Assembly: GCA_033557685.1 (NCBI GenBank)
Contig: JAWQRN010000341.1
Coordinates: forward strand, 1-31,165
Source: Sperchopsis tessellata
Lineage: Eukaryota > Arthropoda > Insecta > Coleoptera > Hydrophilidae
Reading direction: 5' to 3'
DNA length: 31,165 bases
The translations under genes and the position numbers were made by a program. The notes under the pieces are model-generated. The model saw only the letters and a program-made list of their open reading frames with translations. It was not told the DNA's origin and did no database searches. Positions 11,645 through 21,681 of the stretch are shown here, one piece after another (position 1 is the stretch's first letter; each line of letters starts with the position of its first letter).

Positions 11645-13324
11645 GTAAGTCAACAGCTTTACTTCATTTAAAGTAGATTTGATATTTATCTTTTACTAAT
11701 TTTTCAATTTTTCCTTCATCTGAAGTATATGCTCATAATTTATACTTGTAATAATCGTAAATGTCACATTATATAAAAATATCATTATATGCTTTTGTTT
11801 TATTGTTGTTTTTTATGTGTCCACATTCATGTCATCTACAGTTAACGAAGACAACAGACGACAATAACGGCTAATTGGTATGTTACTAAGTTCTTGAAGT
11901 ACTTAAAGACCTTCAGGTATATGATTTAATGATTATCATAACAGCACATGATTTCGTACGGCAATATTATCAATTGACTTTCTAATAGAAAAGGGCACAC
12001 AAGTGTTAGATCATCCATTTATACAACATTTCTTACTTCCTGCTCATTTTGAACTTGTAAAAACACTTGCATGGTCGAAGATTTTCTAGTGAGGAAGAAA
12101 CTTATTCAGTAATTGCATTGTTTTTTGTCAGTAATTTGATTTCAAGGGAGTATTTATGTTGAAGAACATAAGTAGTGGAACTTTTCTTACAACTTTATTT
12201 ATGATGGTGTATCTCAAAATTATTGGAGTGTCTATTCCATTCCAATTCAAAATTTTGTTATTGATTTCAATAAAGATCCAAATTAATTGCAATAAATCAG
12301 AGCTTAGAATTTACGTATGTTGACACATATAAGCGAAATGATTGCTAAATATGTCCACAATAAGGAGACTGCTTCTAGAGGAATATAACCATTAGAAAAT
12401 ATCCTATATAATGTAAAGGAAAATAAAGATACAGTGAAAGACTTCAACGCTGAAAAAATGTAAACAACAGAAATGATGAATTTTAAAGTAAACATGACTA
12501 AAATTAATGTTTTGGTGCTTAAGAATGAGACAGTGAGAACTGAATGTGCAATTTGAGTAAAATGTAGAATACTTGAGTGAGTGGTCAAGTTTTAATATAT
12601 AGGTAGCATGTTTTTTAGAGATGAAAGAATTGGGTTTTGGTTGTTACACTTATGTACAATAGTGAGACATGGGTACAATTGTAGTCACAGAAGAAGAAGA
12701 TAAATGCAGTGGTTATGGACTATCTTAGAAGTGTATACAACATGAGATGCATTAATAGGGTTAGAATTTTATGGGTGTTGGAATGAATGTGCTATAAGGA
12801 ATATTGTGACGGATCACATGGAGAAGGGTGTAAGTGACAAAACAGGTACATGTATGTGTGGTAAAGAGTGGGTGAGGGGCAGGTAGGCCTAAGTAAAAAT
12901 GATTAGATGTGTGGTGTGGTGTTGGTTAGATTCTGAAAAGTAGTCAAAGCAGAATCATGGTCATGTATGTTAAGGTGCATGGAGTTAGTAGAGGCTATTG
13001 GAGTTTGCCAGGATAGAGGGTATGAAGGAAATGTATTCTAGCTAGAACACTGGATGTAAAAGAAATTACCAGGTATATAAGCCTAAGCCCTAGTTCCAAT
13101 CTTAAGCAATAACAGAAATCAAATGATGTTACAGTTTTTTCATTCCTATTGTTAATTATGAGTCAAACAAACTAAGCTTCTATTTCTTTTAATCATGAAA
13201 GTTTTTGGTGTAGTTCTAATAACTTCTGTATCATACATTTGTATGCATAACTTCTCCCTCTATTTTCTTAGTATTTGTAAAAAAATCTACACCACATACT
13301 AATTTTACTTTATATTTTCTATAG
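11645..13324 (+). other. Intron of the zinc-finger gene (1680 bp)
   Basis: The donor is AG|GTAAGT at 11645-11650, a full consensus. The acceptor is TTTTCTATAG ending at 13324, with a perfect TACTAAT branch-point-like heptamer at 13297-13303, 21 nt upstream. The phase is 2: AG from the first exon plus G from the second gives Arg. Splicing joins the C-terminal finger at 2802-2822 to two further fingers in the same frame, which strongly supports it. The intron carries a decayed plus-strand LINE in its second half; 11650-12470 holds nothing recognisable. Confidence 0.92.
12480..13060 (+). mobile_element. LINE C: decayed reverse-transcriptase C-terminal region in the intron
   Basis: Plus-strand translation in broken frames gives KFxYIGSMFxRDE (about 12586-12625, matching the LINE F.YLGS.F..DG block), then a YxSETW block (SETW at 12661-12672), KKKINAVVMDYLRSVY (about 12693-12740), and a tail ending EAIGVCQDRG (about 12985-13020). 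The SETW...INAVEMDYLRR order is typical of RTE/CR1-like insect LINE ends. Several stops and frameshifts are present. It is a 5'-truncated, dead insertion in the sense orientation of the host gene. Boundaries are approximate; no clear target duplication was found. Confidence 0.75.
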
Positions 13325-13502
13325 GATGAAAGAATTGAAAAGGTGTCCGATTTGCCAGTGCCCCCTTAGGACCTATGGGTTGTGGTCCAAGCACAAGCTG
13401 ACGCATGGGAAGGAACTGCATTTCTTCTGCAGCATATGTGGTAAGGGGTTCATGACGAAGGAACTCAAACGAGTTCATGAACAGAGGCACTTGATAACTT
13501 AA
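13325..13502 (+). CDS. Giant zinc-finger protein, last exon (residues 2841-2899)
   Basis: The exon begins with the third base of the Arg 2841 codon and ends at TAA 13500-13502. It encodes two C2H2 fingers back to back: CPIC (C2848/C2851) with H2864/H2868, and CSIC (C2876/C2879) with H2892/H2896. Both have the standard C-x2-C-x12-H-x3-H spacing, and the second has the typical GKGF before its helix. The protein ends three residues after the last His. Base composition is clearly more GC-rich than the surrounding DNA, as expected for constrained coding sequence. The exon is too short to stand alone as a gene and is supported by its splice site, phase and finger completeness. With finger 2802-2822 it forms a three-finger C-terminal cluster, probably the nucleic-acid- or protein-binding end. 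Confidence 0.92.
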
Positions 13503-16500
13503 GTATGATCCATTAGCAATAATAGAATCCAAACAATGAACTGAACTTTATTTACCTTTTGACGACCATTGTATTGGGCAATTCAAAGTTATAGTAGGCG
13601 CACATATTTTAATGTCTACCCACAAAAATTCCACTGTTTCTGTAAAATATTTTGAGCAGGTGCTCACCAATTTCAGTAGATATTTTATCATACAGTGATT
13701 GAAAAGGCCTAAAATATATATCTATATCAAATTAACCAGTTAAATTTATATACCTAATCTAAATAGAGATATAAACCGATTCAAATAAATATGTCTTTCC
13801 TATACATAAATGTAATGACTCAATACGGTGAAGAATTTTAAGTTTTATTGTGCCTTTAAAATGGTGACGTAATATAATTTTTAATTATAAATAAAATTTT
13901 CTTTTTAATTTTGGAATATGCCTACGATTAGCTTTAAAATACCAACAAAAAATAATTTAAATTAAGCATTCCTACATACACAATGGACTTTTGACTGATG
14001 CTTTGATTTTATTTTTGTAAGAATTATTTTTCAAAAATATAATTACAGTTAGTCACAGTTTCGAACAGAAAAAATAGTGATGAAACTGTGCTTAGTATTA
14101 TAGAACAAGAAAATTTGTTTAAAAGCTTCAAGACAGGAGGTATCTTCTGAAATGTTAAATGTTATTTATTAGTTAATTAAAAAAATCATATTGATTTAAA
14201 TTCTGGTAGGTCTATCGATATTGCCTAATTACTTTCACTGTTATTCATATTATTAAGTTATTATTTTTGGTATATTTTCTATTTTTATTTGTAATATTTG
14301 TAAATAAAAATTTTAAACTTATTTTTAAATGTTCTATTTTTAGATATATAAATTTTTTCAATTTAAGTTTTAACACAGTATTATAAAGATTTGAACTGAG
14401 TAGTAGTTTAGAGTAACTTTAATTTATAAATTAATTAAAAAAAGTTTTCTAATGATAAAATTTTCCCGAGAGCACTTAGTTCCTTAAATAAGTAAGCAAA
14501 TGTATTTTGTTTATAATAAATCTTGAAATGATATCTATAATTTAAAAGCTTTTGTTTATAAATAAATAAAAATTACATGAGAAATAAACAGTTAATATTA
14601 TAAAGAAGTCACAATATTGTAGTTTGCAAAACAGTTTTAATAAATTGTATTAAGTTGATTTCATATATTTTTTTAATTGAATTTAGCTACTAAACCTCTT
14701 TTAATTTAAAATAAATAAAATATTTCCTAAATTTTGTAAAAATCACAAAAATCTATATAAATTATAGCATAAAATATAAACAATACATATTAATATATCA
14801 AATTATAATTGTATCTTGAAGTGAAAAAACAAACTACCTACTACTGAAAGAAATTTAAAAAAAGAAAAAATTTAAATAGCAAGGTAAATAATAACAAAAA
14901 ATAAATACATTTAAAATTAACAGCAATACAAATATTGCGCAACCAGGGAAACAATTTTTAAGTAATTAATAAAATTTAGTGTCTTTCTTACTATTTTTGG
15001 TTCCTAGAATCAGTATAGATAAAAATTAGTATTGGACATTGTAGTTAAAGATTTAAATATAGTTTGTTGAATAAAAACAGAAACATTTACTACTGAAATA
15101 ATTATTTAAAAATAAAAAAGTTAGGTTTGTATAGTAAATAATAATGAATAAAATGTTTATAATCAGTTTAAACAAAATTATACTAATTTTTAACTGCTTT
15201 GTGTAATATTACATTTACATTTCTACCATAAGTAGTTCAGAAAAATATAGTAAGTAAAAATTGCCTTTTAAACTAATCGCCTTTTTCATATGAACATGAA
15301 ACTTGGTAGTGGGATTTCTTTCAACTTGCAAAGAAGTTTTTTAAATTATATAATCAAAATTACTGAAGGATAATAATATGAGTTCTACTATTCACTACAT
15401 ACTTTAAAAATACAACAAATTAAACCATCATAATTTAAAAAAAACATTTCATGATAATTAAATTTTGAAAATGTTAAAGCGTTGCTGGTGTATATTACAA
15501 TGAAATTAAAACTATTAAAATTTAAATGAAACTTTACTATTTCAAAGGGCTGTAATAGCTATTAATAATAAAATACCATTCTCAAATAAATATTTTGGAG
15601 AACAATACATATCCAGGCAGTTATATTAAGAGTAGTAAGGTTTTCAGTAAGAAAACTAGAGTACAATTAAATTATGAAGGCCCATTATACAAGTTTTCAT
15701 TTTACACAGAAAATAATATTGTGCGTAAATAGCACAAGGTATTTAAATATACAAATTTAATTTTGATAAAAAGATACAGTTCAATGTGAAAAGTATGAAT
15801 TTCCATAAATGTTATATTCAAAAGAAAAATGTAGATTCCACAGGAATACATATTAAAGTTAAAGTTTAATATTGGGCTTAATACAAAAAGAATGATTTAT
15901 TACACTATATAACATTCACAAATAAAAAAGTAAATAAGTATTTCCACTATTCAGTATAAATTTTTTCAATTTAAAGCATATTCAGAAATATTCCACATTT
16001 TACATAGCATGGATTACAAAATAATACAGCAAAAACATTGTATATGTAACAAGAAGTAAAGCCAACATTCTAATAGTTAAAAATATAAACAAGAAATTAT
16101 GTTTATCAAATTTGTAAGGATGGTGAATTTGTGATACTTTATTGATTTTATCAGATACAGAACACTAAAATTTAAGTCAGCAAATATGAGAATCCAAAAT
16201 TATAAATAATCTGATGTTGTTTCAAAAATGTATTACAAACGGAATGAAGCAACCAAATTAAAAAAAGAAAAACTTCTAACAATGGATCAAATTGAAAATA
16301 TACCTAATATAAAATAATTTTGAGAGTTTCAACTATTAGCAGTTTTGTAGTCTTACAGTTTTTCATTAAAAATTAAACCAATTTGCGAAATATGATGTTG
16401 TGCTTGTGAGTCCAAAAAATATAATTTTATAAACATTATGGCAGGTTTTGAGAAACTCAAACTGCTATGCCACTTTTGTCTTGATAATTTTAGAAAAACT

Positions 16501-16757
16501 ATGTAACTAAAATGAATAACAAAACTGAATAAAATATATTGGCTAAAAATTTGTAAAATAAGTAATACTTTCTAAAATAACAGTACTAGGCAATGTCTAA
16601 TATTGAAAATTGTGTCAAAATTCTTCACTGGTCATAACCAATTCAAAACGGATTATTTAGGCCTAGTATATCAAGTTGTTAACATTAAAATTTAAATGTG
16701 AAAACTGTGACTGATCTTTGAAGAACCAAAAAACTACTGTTTATTTTAAAACAATTG
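13503..16757. other. 3' UTR and AT-rich non-coding DNA
   Basis: No coding frame is supported. The first few hundred bases should be 3' UTR. Possible polyadenylation hexamers AATAAA lie at 13784-13789 and 13890-13895. A small stem with 9-bp perfect arms (CACAGTTTC at 14054-14062 against 14082-14090) is present. The remainder is very A/T-rich with no recognisable repeat or RNA gene. Confidence 0.6.
13890..13895 (+). promoter_or_regulatory. Candidate polyadenylation signal of the zinc-finger gene
   Basis: AATAAA, 388 bases after the stop codon and followed by a T-rich stretch. In DNA this AT-rich such hexamers occur by chance, and the one at 13784-13789 is an alternative. Confidence 0.3.
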
Positions 16758-16924
16758 AAAATATTACAATAAAAAATACATGATGATCATGGATATTTGA
16801 AAAAATCCAAATTACAAAACTTGCATATAAGTATTGCTGCAAAATATTACAATAAAAAATGCTTGATGAACATGGGATATTTGAAAAAATCCAAATTACA
16901 AAACTTGCATATAAGTATTGTTAC
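16758..16924 (+). repeat. Tandem duplication, two units of about 83 bp
   Basis: Unit 16758-16840 is repeated at 16841-16924 with a handful of changes (for example ATACATGATGATCATGG against ATGCTTGATGAACATGGG). Both share ATTTGAAAAAATCCAAATTA and the following CAAAACTTGCATATAAGTATTG. The high identity means the duplication is fairly recent. No function is evident. The small plus-strand open frame that overlaps the second unit is not supported as a gene. Confidence 0.9.
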
Positions 16925-17033
16925 AGAAATTATAGAAAATTTGATAAATCCACAGCAGACCTAAACTACTTTTTGGTTAAAATAATTCCAAAATTGTATT
17001 ATGTTTTGAACAAATTATATATAGTTATATATA

Positions 17034-17714
17034 CAGTAGAACCTCGAGAAAACGGACTAAATTGGACGAGGGGATGTTCGACAGCAAAAAGCCCTTTATA
17101 TAAGAAAATGTGTTTTCCAAAGGTGTAGGTATGTTAAATAATGGACACATCTGTTAGTTTACCCTTTGTATTTAAGAAATTACATGTCTGAAATTAAAAT
17201 TATACCTGGAAAGTTTCCAAGGAAAATTTTATCAACACCTAGTAAAAATTAGTTATTCATGTTAAAATAAGAAAAAAATACACAATGCACAGACATTCCA
17301 TCATACTCCAACATTATATTTCTAAGTTTTTGTTTAGTGTAAAAGTAATTCTTTTCCGTTTTTCCATATTTAATTTACCCATAGAGATTACATCAGTGTG
17401 GTTTATATAAATTTTAAATTTATACTGAATGTAGTAAAAGTTAAAAAATAAAGTTAAAATTAAATACCACCTGCATTAGTTTTCTAGCTTTAGACATGTC
17501 ATACCATTTAGATATGTCGTAACGATCATTATCCATAATGGAAACGCACATAATATTTATGTTTGATATTTCGTAAAAAAGTTAAATTTAACATTTAATT
17601 GGAATATTACATGTGGAATTCTCGAAATTTTCCCATCCTTAATGAACAAATTTCAAAGGGGTACTAAAATTTTTGTCCGTTATTTCCGAAACCCATTATA
17701 TCGAGGTTTTACTG
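17034..17714. mobile_element. Pogo/Tigger-like non-autonomous DNA transposon (681 bp)
   Basis: The left end CAGTAGAACCTCGAGAAAAC (from 17034) and the reverse complement of the right end CAGTAAAACCTCGATATAAT (ending 17714) match at 18 of the first 22 positions. Both ends abut TA (17032-17033 and 17715-17716), the target site of the Tc1/mariner superfamily. The CAGTARAACCTCGA terminus is the form I associate with pogo/Tigger-type elements in animals. The interior has no transposase frame, so it is a MITE-like deletion derivative that needed transposase in trans. The ends have diverged, so it is probably old. Confidence 0.85.
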
Positions 17715-17973
17715 TATATATGTAAAAAAATAAATTTTAACAAAAGAGAAAATTTATTTTATTCAAACTGAGATCAAAAAGTAATTTTTTAAATACTTTT
17801 TAAAACAAACATGTGCTGTATACTTAATATATAAAAATTATATTCTGATACGATACAATTTTATTTAGTTTTACTATGAAAATAGTAATAAAGCATATAA
17901 TATTAAAATATTTATTAACTAAGATAAGAGTAACACATATATATTCGAAAAGAATTTAAAAAAATTAAAAGTA

Positions 17974-18140
17974 TTAAATATAACAGACTTCTACTGTTAT
18001 TATCTATATGAATGGTGTTTCTGGGTGGAGATCGTGTATAGGCTGTGAAAAGTGCATTTCTCAGAACCTCTACATGGTTTCCATCTCAGAAGTTTTCCTA
18101 TTCAAACTTTTTTTAAAACTTAGGTAGACTCCTGGATCTT
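17974..18140 (-). repeat. Retroelement tail fragment, shared with 27721-27770 and 30900-30970
   Basis: Positions 17974-18023 match 27721-27770 at about 41 of 50 positions. The next part, with CAGAACCTCTACATGGTTTCC near 18062-18082 and GACTCCTGG near 18126, resembles the repeat at 30908-30960 and at 60-80. Read on the minus strand, it ends in TTATATTTAA, like a retroelement 3' end. This copy therefore links the small insertion at 27721 to the repeat family at both window edges. Confidence 0.6.
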
Positions 18141-21100
18141 ATAGATTTTATTCAAAATTCAAAAAAACTTTTGTCGAATTTACCTTTAATGGTAATTGAA
18201 ATAACTATTTGTGATGAAAATTCCAAAACAATTTCCCAAAAATTAAATTGAATTTTTGTTCCTTAGTGAAAGTTTTTGCAGCTGTACCGTCATCACAGTG
18301 GTATGATAATGAAATAATACAACATTTATCCAACATGTTAAACTAAACAAAATTACCCGGGCTAGATGAATCTAAAAACTACCTTTTTCTATAGACCTAT
18401 AATATTCTTAGGTCTGCCTAAATTTGATGGGTCACTCCTAACTAAGCTATATTTCCAAAAGTTTCAGCCTTTTTTTGGGAACAGTAATGCTGTTATTTCT
18501 ATAGCAACAAAGGCCATGGACATTATACATGTCGTATGAATCGAAATATGAGATAGGTTTTGAAAGATAACGAGCTATTTAGTCTACCAATAAAAAAATT
18601 TTAGGTACATTAAAAATCCTAAGCTTATGTGTGTTTTTTAATTGTAATTTAAACAAAGAATTTGGAAGCTAGACCTTCATATTAAACTACACCCAGTAAT
18701 TTTTGGGTTACTTTCAATTTGTAACTCTTCTACTAATAATATCATAGCTTTCCAGAATGCTTCGGGTCTCAAAAGTAGAAAATAATTTTTACAACAAAAA
18801 TTTTCCAAATTTAACTGAAAAAATAACAAAAATGGAAATTTAAACAAATGACCAATTTACTATTTTGTACCAAATTAAAGCAAGGCACATTCAAAAGTAT
18901 TAATATTAAAAAAAATTCTACTTGAAGTAATGAATAATTAGGTTTAATAATATTTTTTTTTATATACTGTCATCATTATTATAACGATAAATAAGTTCAA
19001 GTGATGTTAGCAATTTTTTATTAATATGGTTCAATTTATTGTTTGGATTTGTAATTTTTATATAATCTGATTCCTGTTAAGATTATTTTATAAAAATTTA
19101 GGTATTGCTGTTAGTGCAATAAGTTGTTTTTGTCCTTGTATTATTTGTTGTTAGGATTTTATGTTTTTATTTTTTTGTCTTTTTTTGGATATTTACTTTA
19201 GTTGTACATTATATTTTAGTTAATAGCTTAATCCCATATTGAATTATATTTATTTTTTGTCCATTCGCTCAAAATTTATATTTTTACAATTTCTTGTTTA
19301 TATATTTTATGTATTGTAATTATACAAATCCAAAAGTAGCATTTTGGTTTCACAATTTTTAAAATAACATTAATTTTGAACATTTTTTTTATTTTTTTTC
19401 CCTTCTCAAATCAGTTATTAAAGTACATTTTAAGTTTTCAATAGTGACACAGCAACATGTATAGTATATTTCTATAAATAAAATAAAATTAATTATACTC
19501 CATAGTAAATATTCAAAACTATAGTATTATAAACAATAAGAAATAAAGTATAATAAAAAGTTGCCTTATTACAAAAATAGCCAAATTATAAAAATCAAAA
19601 GATTTTAGAAAGTAATTATAATCATAAGCACAAAACAATTGTAAAGTAGTTTTGTCAGTTGTAAAATTTCATTCCATTAAATAAAAAAATTTAAACGGTC
19701 ACCATGTGATGTAAATTTTATAAAATTAAACATATAACCAAAAAGTTCAAGAAATTCAAATTCTTAAAATTACTAAGTAATAATTAAAATTATAATATTT
19801 AAACAATAATGGCTTTGCCTTTTGATATTGTAGTATTAACGTGATAATTAATTAGAAACTAAATTAGAAAAGTATTGAAAGTGTCACTTAACTCGAAACA
19901 AAATTTATTGAATAATAAAATTTGTAATATTGGCAAGAACTAAATTTAAGAAATGTATATAATATTTCAATAATAGCTCTAAATTTATTACGAAAATATA
20001 GCACAGATTTTATTCCATACTTCATGTTAAAAATTTAGAAAATAGTTTACAAATTATAAAAATAAATGCATAAATTATATATAGGTATTTATATTAAAAA
20101 ACAATTATTTTTCATACCAAGGTTTGTTAGTGATATGTTGCAAGAATTGGCTATTATATTTTTGTACACGTATTTAAAAAAAATACAAAAAAATGTCTAC
20201 GACAAACTACTTTAACAGCCTCTAACATAAAATAGTCTACTTACCACTGACACCTCCAAGTATTTTCCAGAATTTCCAGAAATTAGTGATGACAAAAGTT
20301 ATTAAAAAAATGCTATGCGTCACTATTGAATTTATGGGCATGTGTTGAGTTCCATTATATTTTTATTTTTTCCTTATTTAATTAATTTTTATTAAACAAT
20401 AATTGAATCTTTCCCATCAAAATTTAGAATTATTGAAAAATTTTTGATAATGAAGGAATGATTGCATAATTTATTTTAGTTAATATGCCCAATTACAAAT
20501 TCGTATTGGGAAAGATTTTATATTTATAATTTTAAAAGTAAATAAATGATTTATTTTCTAATGTTCATAATATATTATTTCAATAATTAAGTTTTATACT
20601 ATTTTATAACTTTGTAAAAAATGTTTAGTTAGAAAATGGAGAATATATATCAATTTAATTTAAAAAATTGTGCAAGAAAAGTTGATTTATGAGATTTGTT
20701 TTTCATTTCAAAACTTTGTATAAAAATTCTGTTAGATAATTTTAAAAAATGTTATATTCTTTTCAAAACTAACATTTATGAGTCATTTTAATTTGTTCGT
20801 ACGGCCATTTTAAATTTAACCCTGTGATTCTGTTTAAAACAGTTTAGCTTTGAATTTACAGCATATTAAATGATAATTTTGATTATTCTTTAGCAACATT
20901 TTTAAGTTATGTTAGGTTTTACTCAGTAGGCTTGCTTCTAAAACCTAAATTTAATAAACTTGAAGCCTAATTTATATAATGGAAGAATGCTTTCAGTTTC
21001 TCTATATCTGTCTGTCAACATTCATGTTACGTTTTTTAACATTACCAAAAGGACTCGTAAATGTTTGGATAGAAAAAATTAAATTTGTAGGTCTGTTGCA

Positions 21101-21582
21101 ACTTTACAAAATCTATTACAATTTTTTTTCCTCTGTTGTAGTAGAATTATAAATTTTATAAATGTTAATATTAACTAATATGACAATATTTAACTAATTT
21201 TCTATATATTTTTCTAAAATCTATATGTTAAGCACAGTTAGTAAGTTTGCTTATATATATATATGTAATGCAATTATTAATTATTTAATGTTTTATTAAA
21301 TTCAAAAATTATTTGGTTAATATATAAGGTATATTAATAAAAAAAGAATAATTTAAATAATTTGATTTTTTCTATTATGAAAATGGATTTTCGTTGATAT
21401 TTTGAATTTATATAATTGCACTCATATGTGTAACTGACAGGGTGACGCAAAAGTTACTATGCAGTTTGAATAGTTTTATTCTTTTTATTTATAGAGAGTA
21501 TATTGGATATTTATTATGAAATAAAAGGAATCAAAACTTTAAAATTTTATTTTATTATTAGCAGACCCATTCAGTAAAGAGT
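18141..21582. other. AT-rich non-coding DNA
   Basis: No open frame or RNA gene is supported. 18290-18560 is less AT-rich than its surroundings and may be an unrecognised repeat. 18900-19400 is markedly T-rich on this strand, and 19450-20100 is A-rich. GGGTGACGCAAAAGTTAC near 21441 recalls the tip of a DNA transposon, but no matching opposite end was found. Confidence 0.55.
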
Positions 21583-21681
21583 AGTACTTCACCATCACAA
21601 CCAATGATTTATCACTTAATGGAACATTTTCAACAAGCTACTCATTAAGTGCTAAATTATTCATTTTGATGGTGAATTACT
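21583..21681. repeat. Imperfect hairpin with 40-bp arms
   Basis: AGTACTTCACCATCACAACC... at 21583-21622 pairs with 21642-21681, whose reverse complement begins AGTAATTCACCATCAAAATG. 33 of 40 positions match and the loop is 19 bp. It could be a small foldback element or the remnant of a MITE. The arms differ too much to call a recent insertion. No flanking duplication was identified. Confidence 0.75.

Noticed and set aside
16859..17128. 89-codon plus-strand frame
   Set aside because: It runs from the tandem duplication into the end of the pogo-like element, with no coding signal.
21436..21460. GGGTGACGCAAAAGTTAC as the tip of a mariner-like element
   Set aside because: No complementary end or TA-flanked partner found nearby; a single short resemblance is not enough.
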